The notes under the pieces are model-generated. The model made no database searches. It saw only the letters and a program-made list of their open reading frames with translations, and had not been told where the DNA came from. Shown here piece by piece: positions 51,700 to 60,530 of a DNA stretch of 62,556 nt. The position numbers and the translations under genes are program-made. This stretch comes from Conexibacter sp. CPCC 205762 (GTDB taxonomy: Bacteria > Actinomycetota > Thermoleophilia > Solirubrobacterales > Solirubrobacteraceae): contig NZ_JAUTDN010000039.1 of assembly GCF_030646155.1 (NCBI RefSeq), positions 1 to 62,556 of the forward strand. Direction: 5' to 3'. Numbering within the stretch: position 1 is the stretch's first letter; each line of letters begins with the position of its first letter.

Positions 51700-52797
51700 G
51701 TGCCAGGCAGCGAGCAGAAGACCTACACGATCGGCGAGCGCAGCTTCGTGCTCGACCGTGCCAAGGCCGAGGCGGCGCTGGCGGCCAAGCGGGTCGTCGG
51801 CGGCCGCGAGACGATGACGTTCAACCTGCTGCCGCTCAAATACGGCTGGGCGTACGAGCTGTACCGGACGATGAAGGCCAACCACTGGGAGCCCGAAGAC
51901 GTCCAGATGGCGAAGGACATCGAGCAGTGGCGCGACGGGCGCGCGCTGAGCGAGATCGACCGCTGGATCGTGCGCATGGCGGTCGGCTACTTCTCCGCCG
52001 CCGAGGGGATCGTCGGCGACAACATCCTCCACGTCGTGCGCGAGCTGGTGACGGCGTCGGAGCTGAAGCTCGTGCTCGGCCGCCACGCGCACGAGGAGAA
52101 CATCCACGCCGACTCGCTGCTCTACATGATCGCCTCGCTCGGGATCGACCCGCACGAGTGCGAGGCGATGTTCGACGACATCCCCACGATCGTCGCCAAG
52201 AACCAGTTCGTGACCGGCGTCTCCAAGCAGCTGCGGCGCGACCTCGACATGCAGGATCCGCGCTCGATCCAGCTGCTGGCCAAGAACGTCTTCGTCTTCG
52301 GCCAGTGCATGGAGGGGACGCAGTTCTACGGCCTCTTCGGGATGGTCCTGTCGCTCTACCGCCAGGGCAAGCTGCCCGGCATCGGGACGATGTTCCGCTA
52401 CACGCTGCGCGACGAGTCCAACCACATCGAGCTGTTCCGGCGGCTGCTGCGCGAGCTGGTCGCCGAGAACCCGGAGATCTGGACCGAGGCCTTCAGACAG
52501 GAGCTGCGCGAGCTGATGGCCGAGGCGGTGCGGCTGGAGCAGGCGTTCATCGCCGACTGCCTGCCGGTCGAGGGCGTCGGCCTCAGCGCCGAAGAGTTCT
52601 CGCAGTACATCGACTACGTCGCCGACCGCCGACTGGAGGGCGTCGGGCTGGCGCCGCTGCACGGCGGCATCGAGAACCCGCTGCCGTGGCTGGCCGAGCT
52701 GATGGACGTCCGCAAGGAGCAGAACTTCTTCGAGGGACGCGTGACCGAGTACCAGAAGGCGTCGGCGCTGGCCGCCGTCTCCGACGACGAGCTGTGA
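51700..52797 (+). CDS. nrdB: ribonucleotide reductase class I beta subunit, class Ic-like
   Basis: A 365-aa ferritin-like R2 protein that generates the oxidant for dNTP synthesis. Metal ligands are readable as Glu102 (AAEGIVGDN), Glu133 and His136 (EENIHADSLLY), Glu205 (CMEG), Glu239 and His242 (DESNH). The position four residues after His136, where class Ia/Ib carry the radical Tyr, is Leu140, and the first ligand is Glu rather than Asp. Both features mark class Ic (Mn/Fe, Chlamydia-type) enzymes. GTG 51700 follows AAGGAGG. A cobalamin riboswitch precedes it, and nrdA follows after 10 bases. Confidence 0.93.
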   Translation: MPGSEQKTYTIGERSFVLDRAKAEAALAAKRVVGGRETMTFNLLPLKYGWAYELYRTMKANHWEPEDVQMAKDIEQWRDGRALSEIDRWIVRMAVGYFSAAEGIVGDNILHVVRELVTASELKLVLGRHAHEENIHADSLLYMIASLGIDPHECEAMFDDIPTIVAKNQFVTGVSKQLRRDLDMQDPRSIQLLAKNVFVFGQCMEGTQFYGLFGMVLSLYRQGKLPGIGTMFRYTLRDESNHIELFRRLLRELVAENPEIWTEAFRQELRELMAEAVRLEQAFIADCLPVEGVGLSAEEFSQYIDYVADRRLEGVGLAPLHGGIENPLPWLAELMDVRKEQNFFEGRVTEYQKASALAAVSDDEL

Positions 52798-52807
52798 GGA
52801 GACACCG

Positions 52808-55800
52808 ATGCTGATCGAGTTCGACGAGATCCTGCGCGACCTGGAGCTGAAGCGGGCGGCGGCGCTGCCCGGCGACGAGAGCCCGGCGGTCGACGTCGCC
52901 GCCGCGCTGGCCGAGCTGGACGACGCGGCGCCGCTCGACCTCGTCGTCGTCGACGACGACGGCGGCGAGCGGCCGTTCGCGCCTGCGCTGGCGGCGGCGC
53001 TCGTCGCCGACGCGCTCGCGACGCTCGCGCTCGCGCACGGCGAGGCGAGCGCCGACACCGCCGCCGGCCGCGCGCTCGTGCGCGCGACGACGACCGCCGT
53101 GATCGCGCGCCTGGAGGGGACCGCGCGCGTCACCCACGCCGACCTCTCGACCGTCGTCGAGGCGGCGCTGATCGACGCCGGCCACTACGAGCTGGCGAAG
53201 GCGCTCGTGCTGCGGCGCGCGCAGCCGACCGCGACCGCCGCGCGCGCGACCGGCACGCTGCGGCTGATCCGCCGCTCGGGCGAGGTCGCGAGCTGGGAGA
53301 CGGCCAAGATCGAGGTCGCGATCCGCAAGGCGTTCCTGTCGCGCGAGGCCGACTCCGAGCCGGCCGTCAGGCTCGCGGCGAGGGTCTCCGAGCGCGCCCA
53401 TGCGCTCGGGCTCGCGTACGTGCCGATCGAGACGGTGCAGGACATCGTCCAGGAGGAGCTCGTGCTCGCCGGCCACATGCGGGTCGCCGAGCGCTACATC
53501 GTCTACCGCGCCGAGCGGGCGCTGCTGCGGGCGCAGCAGTCGGGGGCGGGCGACGACGGCGGGCGCGGCGGCGAGGGGGCCGCCGCGCTCCCGGCCGTCC
53601 CGGTGCTGGAGGCCGACGGCGGCGAGACGAGCTGGGACGGCGCCGACCTGCGCGCGCGGATCGCGTTCGCCTCGATCGGGCTGGAGCTGGAGAGCGACGC
53701 GGCCGAGCTGGAGCGCGAGCTGCGGCGCGCGATCCGGCCCGGGATCGCGCGCGCCGATCTGCGCAAGCTGATCGTCCTCAACGCCCGCGCGCTGGTCGAG
53801 CGCGACTCCGACTACTCGCGCTTCGCCGGGCGCATCCTGCTGAGCTTCGTCTACGAGGAGGCGCTCGACTGGTCGATCGAGCGCGACGGCGTCAGCGCGC
53901 TGAAGGCCGCGCACGAGCGGGCGCTGCGGCCGCTGCTGGAGCACGGCGTGACGATCAGGCGGATCGACCCACGGCTGCTCGCCTACGAGCTCGACCGGCT
54001 CGCCGCGGCGCTGGACCCGAGCGCCGACCTCGACTTCGACTTCCTCGGCCTGCAGACGCTCTACGACCGCTACCTGCTGATCGACAAGACCGGTGTGGCG
54101 CCGCGCCGGATCGAGGCGCCGCAGCTGTTCTGGCTGCGGGTCGCGATGGGCGTCTGCCTCGGCGAGCGCGACGACGACCCGGTCGCGCGCGAGCAGCGCG
54201 CGATCGACCTCTACACGGTCTACAAGCAGCGCCGCTTCTGCTCCTCGACGCCGACGCTGTTCAACGCCGGCACGCCGCACTCGCAGCTGTCGTCGTGCTT
54301 CGTCTACAAGATCGACGACACGCTCTCCTCGATCGTCGGCCGCGGCATCGCCGAGAACGCGATGTGCTCGAAGTGGGCCGGCGGCCTCGGCGGCTCGTGG
54401 ACGGCGGTGCGCGGCACCGGCTCGCACATCGAGTCGACCAACGGCGAGTCGCAGGGCGTCGTGCCGTTCCTGAAGATGCACAACGACCAGCTCGTCGCGG
54501 TCAACCAGGGCGGCAAGCGGGCCGGCTCCGGCTGCGCCTACCTGGAGGTCTGGCACAACGACATCCGCGAGTTCCTCGAGCTGCGCCGCAACACCGGCGA
54601 CGAGCGCCGCCGCACGCACGACATGAACACGGCGTGCTGGATCCCCGACCTGTTCCTGCAGCGGGTCGAGGCGCGCGGCCAGTGGACGCTGTTCCGCTCC
54701 AACGACGTGCCCGACCTGCACGAGAGCTACGGCGCCGACTTCAAGGCCCGCTACGAGGCCTACGAGGCGCGCGTCGACGCCGGCGAGCTGCACGGCGAGC
54801 GGATCCCGGCGCTGGAGCTGTGGAAGCAGATGCTGAAGCTGCTGTTCGAGACCGGCCACCCGTGGCTGACGTTCAAGGACCCCTGCAACGTCCGCTCGCC
54901 GCAGGACCACGCCGGCGTCGTCCACAGCTCCAACCTCTGCACCGAGATCACGCTCAACACCGGTCCCGACGAGACGGCCGTCTGCAACCTCGGCTCGATC
55001 GTCGTCGACCAGCACCTGACCGCGGCCGGCGAGATCGACCACGACAAGCTGCGCGAGACGGTCCGCGTCGCGGTCCGCGCGCTCGACGACGTGATCGACA
55101 TCAACCTCTACCCGACCGAGCCGACGCGGACGGCGAACTCGCGCCACCGCCCGGTCGGCCTGGGGATGATGGGGCTGCAGTACGCGCTCTATCGCAAGGG
55201 GCTCGCGTTCGGCTCTGACGAAGCGGTCGCATTCGGCGACGAGCTGACCGAGGCGATCGCCTTCTACGCCTACGAGGCGTCGTCGGACCTCGCCGCCGAG
55301 CGCGGCACGTACCAGTCGTACGCGGGCTCGAAGTGGGACCGCGGGCTGCTGCCGCAGGACACGGTCGAGCTGCTGGAGCAGGAGCGCGGGGAGTCGGTCG
55401 AGGTCGCGCGCGGCGGCGTGATGGACTGGGCACCGCTGCGCGAGAAGATCGCCGCGCAGGGGATGCGCAACAGCAACGTGATGGCGATCGCGCCGACGGC
55501 GACGATCGCGAACATCATGGGCACCTCGCCGTGCATCGAGCCGATGTACAAGAACCTCTTCGCGAAGTCGAACCTGTCCGGCGACTTCGTCGTGCTGAAC
55601 CCGTTCCTCGTGCGCGACCTGAAGGCGGCGGGCCAGTGGTCGCGTGCGCTGGCGGAGCGGCTGAAAGCGGTCGACGGCGACCTGGAGCAGGTGCCGGAGA
55701 TCCCGGCCGCGCTGCGCGCGCTCTACCGCACCGCCTTCCAGATCGAGCCCGAGCGGCTGATCGACGCCGCCGCCCGCCGGCAGAAGTGGATCGACCAGTC

Positions 55801-56041
55801 GCAGTCGCTCAACCTCTTCCTGGCGGCGCCCGACATGAAGGCGATGAGCCACATGTACCGCCGCGCCTGGCGCGCCGGCCTGAAGACGACCTACTACCTG
55901 CGCACGCTCGGCGCGAGCGCGATCGAGAAGGCGACGGTGGCCGCGCCGGCGCTGGCAGAGGCTCCGGTGCAGGACGCCGCCGCGCTCGCCTGCTCGATCG
56001 AGGCGATGCGCAACGGCGAGGAGTGCGAGGCGTGTCAGTAG
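52808..56041 (+). CDS. nrdA: ribonucleotide reductase class I alpha subunit, multi-cone
   Basis: A 1077-aa catalytic subunit. A canonical ATP cone lies at about 151-235 (SGEVASWETAKIEVAIRKAF, VQDIVQEELVLAGHMRVAERYIVYR). Residues about 45-137 end in a cone-like DAGHYELAKALVLRRA but lack the N-terminal half, and about 262-350 is a third cone-like segment, giving an unusually long regulatory N-terminus, as in Chlamydia R1. The catalytic barrel has CSSTPTLFNAGTPHSQLSSCF (active-site Cys), NLCTEITLNT and the C-terminal redox pair CEACQ. GAGGAG precedes the ATG. The next gene overlaps by ten bases. Confidence 0.95.
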   Translation: MLIEFDEILRDLELKRAAALPGDESPAVDVAAALAELDDAAPLDLVVVDDDGGERPFAPALAAALVADALATLALAHGEASADTAAGRALVRATTTAVIARLEGTARVTHADLSTVVEAALIDAGHYELAKALVLRRAQPTATAARATGTLRLIRRSGEVASWETAKIEVAIRKAFLSREADSEPAVRLAARVSERAHALGLAYVPIETVQDIVQEELVLAGHMRVAERYIVYRAERALLRAQQSGAGDDGGRGGEGAAALPAVPVLEADGGETSWDGADLRARIAFASIGLELESDAAELERELRRAIRPGIARADLRKLIVLNARALVERDSDYSRFAGRILLSFVYEEALDWSIERDGVSALKAAHERALRPLLEHGVTIRRIDPRLLAYELDRLAAALDPSADLDFDFLGLQTLYDRYLLIDKTGVAPRRIEAPQLFWLRVAMGVCLGERDDDPVAREQRAIDLYTVYKQRRFCSSTPTLFNAGTPHSQLSSCFVYKIDDTLSSIVGRGIAENAMCSKWAGGLGGSWTAVRGTGSHIESTNGESQGVVPFLKMHNDQLVAVNQGGKRAGSGCAYLEVWHNDIREFLELRRNTGDERRRTHDMNTACWIPDLFLQRVEARGQWTLFRSNDVPDLHESYGADFKARYEAYEARVDAGELHGERIPALELWKQMLKLLFETGHPWLTFKDPCNVRSPQDHAGVVHSSNLCTEITLNTGPDETAVCNLGSIVVDQHLTAAGEIDHDKLRETVRVAVRALDDVIDINLYPTEPTRTANSRHRPVGLGMMGLQYALYRKGLAFGSDEAVAFGDELTEAIAFYAYEASSDLAAERGTYQSYAGSKWDRGLLPQDTVELLEQERGESVEVARGGVMDWAPLREKIAAQGMRNSNVMAIAPTATIANIMGTSPCIEPMYKNLFAKSNLSGDFVVLNPFLVRDLKAAGQWSRALAERLKAVDGDLEQVPEIPAALRALYRTAFQIEPERLIDAAARRQKWIDQSQSLNLFLAAPDMKAMSHMYRRAWRAGLKTTYYLRTLGASAIEKATVAAPALAEAPVQDAAALACSIEAMRNGEECEACQ

Positions 56042-56718
56042 CGGCGCGTGAGCCGATGAGCCTGCCTGTCTTCGCCACGTCGCTGCACGATCGGATCGGC
56101 GACGCGCTCGCCCAGCTGGTCTCCGTGCTGGCGATCCCCGTCCTGCTGCTCGCGATCGCGGCGCTGCTGCTGTGCGCGGTCGAGTGCGGCCGTTACGCGA
56201 CGGAGGCGTGGCAGCGCCACAGCCGCCGTCGGCAATGGCCGCTGAAGGCGCTCGCCGCGCGCGCCGTCGCCGCTCCCGGTGAGGCGTCGCAGCTGGCCGC
56301 GCACGCGCCGACCGCCTTCGCCGCGGACGCCGTCCAGCAACTCGGCGCCGCCGTCGCCTCCGGCCGCCCGCGCGCCGCCGAGCACGCGCTGACCGACTTC
56401 GAGCTGGCGGTCCAGAAGCGGCTCGACCGCACCCGCATGCTCGTCCGCGCGGGGCCGGCGATCGGCCTGATGGGGACGCTGATCCCGCTCGCGCCGGGGC
56501 TGAAGGCGCTCTCCGGCGGCGACATCTCGCAGCTCGCCGCCGACCTGCGGATCGCCTTCGCGGCGACCGTTGTCGGCCTCCTCGTCGGCACGGTCGCGTT
56601 CGCGCTGACGCTCGTCCGCACGCGCCTCTACAGCGAGGACCTGGCGGCGCTGGAGCGGGCCGCCGAGCAGCTGCCGGCGGGCGGCCCGGCGGCCGGGCCG
56701 GCGCTGGCGGCGGCATGA
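56032..56718 (+). CDS. MotA/TolQ/ExbB-family proton-channel protein
   Basis: A 228-aa membrane protein. One TM helix (about 32-54) is followed by a cytosolic helical region and two TM helices with the family signature RAGPAIGLMGTLIPLAPGLKALSGGDISQLAADLRIAFAATV. This matches the ExbB/TolQ core, including the channel-lining Thr in AATVVGL. GTG 56032 overlaps the nrdA end and has GAGGAG eight bases upstream; ATG 56056 would give 220 aa without a Shine-Dalgarno. It overlaps the ExbD-like gene by four bases. It lies in the B12-controlled operon. Such channels normally energise outer-membrane or surface processes, so its role here is open. Confidence 0.82.
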   Translation: MSVAAREPMSLPVFATSLHDRIGDALAQLVSVLAIPVLLLAIAALLLCAVECGRYATEAWQRHSRRRQWPLKALAARAVAAPGEASQLAAHAPTAFAADAVQQLGAAVASGRPRAAEHALTDFELAVQKRLDRTRMLVRAGPAIGLMGTLIPLAPGLKALSGGDISQLAADLRIAFAATVVGLLVGTVAFALTLVRTRLYSEDLAALERAAEQLPAGGPAAGPALAAA

Positions 56719-57017
56719 GCCGGATCGGCTTCGGCCGCCACGGCGGGCTCGACGACGCGGCCGGCGATCCGCTCGACGGTCTCGTCAACCTGTTCGACGT
56801 CGGGATCGTGCTGGCCGTCGCCTTCCTGATCGCTGGGCTCGGCCTGACCAGCACGCAGAGAAGAGCGGCGACCGGCAGACCGCAGCCGGCCGATCAGCAG
56901 CAGAGAAGCCTGCCGAGCCCGGCGAACGCGCCGCAGGCGACCGGCCGCGGCAGAGCGGTCGGCAAGGTCTACCGCCTGCCCGACGGGCGTCTCGTCTACG
57001 TCGAGGACGGCAGATGA
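56715..57017 (+). CDS. small ExbD-like / DUF2149-like membrane protein
   Basis: A 100-aa protein with a short N-terminus, one TM helix (about 26-45) and a Pro/Gln linker, ending in YRLPDGRLVYVEDGR. The TM region reads GLVNLFDVGIVLAVAFLIAG, with Asp28 at the helix start, which aligns with the essential membrane Asp of ExbD/TolR (PLIDVMLVLL). Together with the upstream ExbB-like protein this suggests a minimal stator pair. I recall DUF2149 proteins of similar size next to ExbB-like genes in archaea, but cannot verify homology here. Confidence 0.7.
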   Translation: MSRIGFGRHGGLDDAAGDPLDGLVNLFDVGIVLAVAFLIAGLGLTSTQRRAATGRPQPADQQQRSLPSPANAPQATGRGRAVGKVYRLPDGRLVYVEDGR

Positions 57018-57023
57018 CGCAGC

Positions 57024-57047
57024 GAGCGCGCCGCTGAAGGCGCGCTC
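57024..57047. terminator. bidirectional terminator after the ExbD-like gene
   Basis: A perfect 9-bp stem (gagcgcgcc with ggcgcgctc) and 6-base loop separates the convergent B12-controlled operons; its right arm touches the stop codon of the minus-strand toroid gene. Confidence 0.75.
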
Positions 57048-58881
57048 ACGCCGCTCCGCGCAGGCGAGGTCGCCGCCCCTCGACCAGCCCGCCGCCGCCG
57101 GCCGCCAGCAGCATCGCCCCGGCGAGGCCGGTCGCCAGCCACGGGCCGCTGTCGCCGCCGGCGCTCGCGCCGCGCAGGCCGAAGGCGGCGGCGAGGTCGT
57201 CGTCGCCGTCGCCCGCGGCGCCCTCGCCGCCGATCACGAGGCCCTCGATCTGCTCGTCCTGGCCGCTGCCGGGGCCGGTCCGGCGGCCGTCGTCGCCGCC
57301 GCCTGCGCCGCTGCGGCCGGCGGCGCCCCGGCGGCCGCCGCGCTCGCGTCTGGAGCCGGTGTCGGTGAGCGCGCCGCCGCCGCCCGCGCGTCTGGGCGCG
57401 GTCTGGTCCGGCATCGCGCCGCCGGGCTGCGGCGCCGGCTCGCTCGCCGGCGGCGCGGCCGGCGTCTGCCGCTCGGGTCGCCGCTCGCGCTCGGCGTCCG
57501 GGCTCGCTGCGTTGTCGGCCGCGTCGCGCTCCTGCTCGGCCTGCGCGCGGGCGCGGCGGCGCCGTCTCTGCTCGACGCGCGTCGAGCGCACGCCGCCGAC
57601 GGTGCTGCCCTTGCTGCCCTGTCTCGGGCGGCTGAAGTTCGGCGCGCCTCTGCCACCGCCGCCGGTGATGACGCCGCCGCCGTCGCCGCCGGTCCCGCCG
57701 CTGCCGCCGCCGACGCCGTCTCTCGGCTGCTCCGGCGTCGGCGCGTTGCGCGGGTCGGGGACGCGTCCGCTCCACTCGACGCAGCCGAACGGCAGATAGC
57801 GGCCGGAGTACGCCGGCAGCGTGTACGCCGTCATCCAGACCGGGTTGAGGTCGTCGCCGATCTCCCACACGATCCGGCCGTCGTCCTGCTGCAGCGAGGC
57901 GAGGAAGTCGAGGATGCTCGGGCCGCCCTCGTGCGGCCGCCACTGACCGGGATCCTGGTCGATCGCCCAGAGCCCCTGCGCGACCCACGCGGCCGAGGCG
58001 GAGTTGCCGCTCGTGTGGCCCGAGTACTGGAAGCCGCCGTCGGCCAGCTGGCGGCCTCTCAGCCAGGCGACGGCTCTGTCGACCGCCGTGCCCGCGGCGG
58101 CGTCGGCGGCGCCGGGCCCGGCGAGGCCGGCGGCGCGCAGCGCCTCCAGCGCGGCGCCGGTCATGTCGTTGTCGCCGGCTCCGCCGACGTCGATCGACGG
58201 CCAGCTGCCGTCGCCGTTCTGGACGCTCACCAGCCACGCGACGGCGCGGGCGATCAGCGGTGCCAGCGCCGGGTCCGGGACCGCCGACAGCGAGAGGATC
58301 GCGAAGATCGTCGTGTTGAGCGGGGAGGAGGGGAGTCTGCTGCCGACGGTGCGGTCGAACGAGCCGCTTGGCCGCTGCGCTCTGACGATCGCCTCGACGA
58401 GGTCGACGCTGCCCGCGAAGGCGCGCGGGTCGCTGCAGGCGGCGACGGCGACGAGCAGCGTCCGCTCGAAGTCGGTCGTCACCGTCAGCTGTCTGGCGGC
58501 GCCGACGATGCAGTCCCACGCGGTCGCGTAGCCGTCGGGCCGGTACTGGTCGCGCGGGTTGACGCCGGCCGAGGCGATCGCGAGCGCCGTCCACGGCGTC
58601 GCGGTGATCGGGTCGGAGGCGCCGCCCGCCTTCATCGGGTAGCAGCCGTCTCTGCGCTGGTGCGACTGCATGTAGCGGATCGTCTGGTCGAGCATCCGGC
58701 TGCGGACCGGGTCGTCGGACTGCGCCGGCGCCGGGGTGCTGCTGAGCGCGAGCCCGAGGGCGGTCGCGCTCAGCAGCGCGACGCCGCCCGCGCAGGCGGC
58801 AAGCGAGAGCCGGCGGCGGCGGCGCGCAGCGCGCCGCCGCCGGCCGGAACCGTCGTCGCGGCTACGGCCTGACGCCGACAC
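57046..58881 (-). CDS. surface-anchored alpha/alpha-toroid (prenyltransferase/transcobalamin-fold) protein
   Basis: A 611-aa exported protein. A basic N-terminus and signal helix (LSLAACAGGVALLSATALGLALS) lead to an alpha/alpha-toroid domain (about 60-330) with repeats such as RYMQSHQRRDGCYP, WLVSVQNGDGSWPSID, WLRGRQLADGGFQYSG and FLASLQQDDGRIVW. This is the squalene-cyclase/prenyltransferase fold that also forms the alpha domain of intrinsic factor and transcobalamin. A long Gly/Arg/Pro-rich linker precedes a C-terminal TM helix (about 580-600) and an RRPRLR tail, a wall/membrane anchor. It starts inside the end of the DUF4430 gene (20-base overlap) under a cobalamin riboswitch, so cobalamin binding is a reasonable inference. 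No cyclase DxDD motif is apparent. Confidence 0.78.
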   Translation of the reverse strand: MSASGRSRDDGSGRRRRAARRRRRLSLAACAGGVALLSATALGLALSSTPAPAQSDDPVRSRMLDQTIRYMQSHQRRDGCYPMKAGGASDPITATPWTALAIASAGVNPRDQYRPDGYATAWDCIVGAARQLTVTTDFERTLLVAVAACSDPRAFAGSVDLVEAIVRAQRPSGSFDRTVGSRLPSSPLNTTIFAILSLSAVPDPALAPLIARAVAWLVSVQNGDGSWPSIDVGGAGDNDMTGAALEALRAAGLAGPGAADAAAGTAVDRAVAWLRGRQLADGGFQYSGHTSGNSASAAWVAQGLWAIDQDPGQWRPHEGGPSILDFLASLQQDDGRIVWEIGDDLNPVWMTAYTLPAYSGRYLPFGCVEWSGRVPDPRNAPTPEQPRDGVGGGSGGTGGDGGGVITGGGGRGAPNFSRPRQGSKGSTVGGVRSTRVEQRRRRRARAQAEQERDAADNAASPDAERERRPERQTPAAPPASEPAPQPGGAMPDQTAPRRAGGGGALTDTGSRRERGGRRGAAGRSGAGGGDDGRRTGPGSGQDEQIEGLVIGGEGAAGDGDDDLAAAFGLRGASAGGDSGPWLATGLAGAMLLAAGGGGLVEGRRPRLRGAA

Positions 58882-60265
58882 CGTCGACGCTCACCGTGCC
58901 GCGCAGGACGCGCAGCTCGACCGTGCCGGCCTGCGCGCGCGCCGAGCCGAGGAGCGCCCGCGTCGCGTTCGCCCCTGTCCGCTGCAGCGTGATCGTGCGG
59001 GCCGTGCCGCCGCTGCGCAGCTCGACCTTCGCGGCTGCTCCGCCGCGCAGCAGCACGACCGGCTGCCCGGCCGCGAGCTTCACCCGCAGCGAGGCGCCGG
59101 CGCTGCCGCGCGAGAGCGTGCGACGCCAGGCGGCGGCGCTGTTGACTGCATTCCAGCGGCCGGAGCGGCCGATCGCGCGAGCACGGTCGTCGATCGGCGC
59201 CGGCACGCCGCGCCAGGCGCGGATCGCGGCGCGGTCACGCGCGAGGCGCCAGCTGAGGCTGCCGCCTCTGACCGGCGTCGGCGGCGTCACGCGGACCGGG
59301 GGCGTCTGCGGCTGCGGCTGCGGGCCGGGGACGACCGGCTGCGGCTGCGGATCGGTCGGCTGCGGCTGCGGGTCGGGACCTCTCGGCTCGGGCTCCGGGT
59401 CCGGTCTGGCGACGTTCGCCGGCCAGGCGCTCGGCGGATCGCCCGCGCAGCCGGCGCCGGCGGTCGCCTCGACGCAGACGTCGATGCTGTTGGAGGCGAT
59501 CGCCGCCGGGCTGACCTCAGGGTCGTCCGAGAACGTGCGCGCCTTCAGCCGCTGCCAGCCGGCGGCGTGGAAGGTGACGGTCGCCGCGCCGTCCGCGCCG
59601 CTTCTGCCGGCGGTCGCGACCCCGGCGGGCGCCTGCGCGCCGCGCTCGGTCACGGCGCCGACGGTCGCGCCTTCGTACGGCGGGCCGCTCGTCTGGTCCT
59701 GGTCGGTGCTCGTCTCGGTCGCGGTGACGTCGACCGTCAGCGGCTGGCCGACGGTGACGGTCGGCCGCGAGCTGGCGTTCGGCGCGCCGAGCCACAGGAA
59801 CGGGCGCCCGCTGAAGGCGTCGTTGACCCACAGCACGCGGTCACCCGCGGCAAGCGCGTACTGGCAGCCGCCGACGGGCGTGAAGGTGCCGTTGACGAGG
59901 ATCCCCCACCAGAAGGTCGGCCCCTCGCTCTCGGGCCCGAAGCGCTTGACGAAGTAGTCGTCGAAGCCCGGGTACCACTGGCCGTCGAAGTCGTAGCCGA
60001 GCACGTCCATCGCATCGACGGTTGCGCCGGTCGGCGTCGCGCCCGGCAGCTCGTGCATGCCGTTGTTGGTCGAGTCGCATCTGCGCGGCTCGTCGTCCGA
60101 CGACGATCTGACGATGCGGCCGTCGCTGCGCACGACGCCGTCGAAGATCGTCGCGTGGACGCCCTCGACGCGGACGTTCACGTCGATCGGCGCGGCGGTC
60201 GCCGACTGCGCGCAGAAGAGGGCGGTGAGGGCGACCGCAACGGTCGCCGTGGTACGTCTGAGCAT
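58862..60265 (-). CDS. secreted DUF4430-domain protein, candidate cobalamin-binding beta domain
   Basis: A 467-aa exported protein. A signal peptide (1-25) precedes a DUF4430-type domain (about 78-150): GATVDAMDVLGYDF, FWWGILVNGTFTPVGGCQYALAAGDRVLWVN. This is the small beta domain that caps the ligand in transcobalamin-like proteins. An Ig-like domain (about 160-260), a Pro/Gln/Asp linker and a C-terminal basic domain with RVKLAAGQPVVLLRGG follow. ATG 60265 has AGGAGG upstream and gives a clean signal peptide. A cobalamin riboswitch lies 38 bases upstream, and the toroid gene is translationally coupled downstream. The two products look like the separated halves of the fused protein at 60767. 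Confidence 0.8.
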   Translation of the reverse strand: MLRRTTATVAVALTALFCAQSATAAPIDVNVRVEGVHATIFDGVVRSDGRIVRSSSDDEPRRCDSTNNGMHELPGATPTGATVDAMDVLGYDFDGQWYPGFDDYFVKRFGPESEGPTFWWGILVNGTFTPVGGCQYALAAGDRVLWVNDAFSGRPFLWLGAPNASSRPTVTVGQPLTVDVTATETSTDQDQTSGPPYEGATVGAVTERGAQAPAGVATAGRSGADGAATVTFHAAGWQRLKARTFSDDPEVSPAAIASNSIDVCVEATAGAGCAGDPPSAWPANVARPDPEPEPRGPDPQPQPTDPQPQPVVPGPQPQPQTPPVRVTPPTPVRGGSLSWRLARDRAAIRAWRGVPAPIDDRARAIGRSGRWNAVNSAAAWRRTLSRGSAGASLRVKLAAGQPVVLLRGGAAAKVELRSGGTARTITLQRTGANATRALLGSARAQAGTVELRVLRGTVSVDGVGVRP

Positions 60266-60302
60266 GAGCCTCCTGCCCCGTTCCCCGAGGGCGTTGGACG
60301 GT

Positions 60303-60457
60303 GGGATCGGAGGCAGGTCTCCTGGCTTCCGAGCCTTCCCGTCGCGCCTTCCCAAGCCGTCGGCTCAGTGGCTGCGTCGTCGCATGCGACGGGCGTCCTC
60401 GGTCACAGTGGCGGGCCCGCGCCGGTCTCTCACCGGCTTCCCGAACCCCCGATCCAT
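60303..60457 (-). ncRNA. cobalamin riboswitch 2, upstream of the DUF4430 gene
   Basis: Read on the minus strand, GGGAAGCCGGTGAGAGACCGG and GCCCGCCACTGTGACC are followed by GCCACTG and GGGAAGGCG, and by a perfect B12 box GAAGCCAGGAGACCTGCC (60312-60329). Arms ggatcgg and ccgatcc can close P1. It stands 38 bases before the gene start. All core elements of the AdoCbl aptamer are present. Confidence 0.95.
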
Positions 60458-60530
60458 CGGTTGTGGCGCGGCAGCGTAGCGCACGACCGCGACCGGCGCA
60501 TGTCGCTTGACGGGCACGCTAGCGTTCCCG

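Noticed and set aside
52583..56854. A 1423-codon open frame on the minus strand opposite nrdA and the ExbB-like gene
   Set aside because: It is a shadow produced by extreme third-position GC; composition is low-complexity Arg/Ala/Gly and no family motif is present, while the plus strand carries complete RNR motifs.
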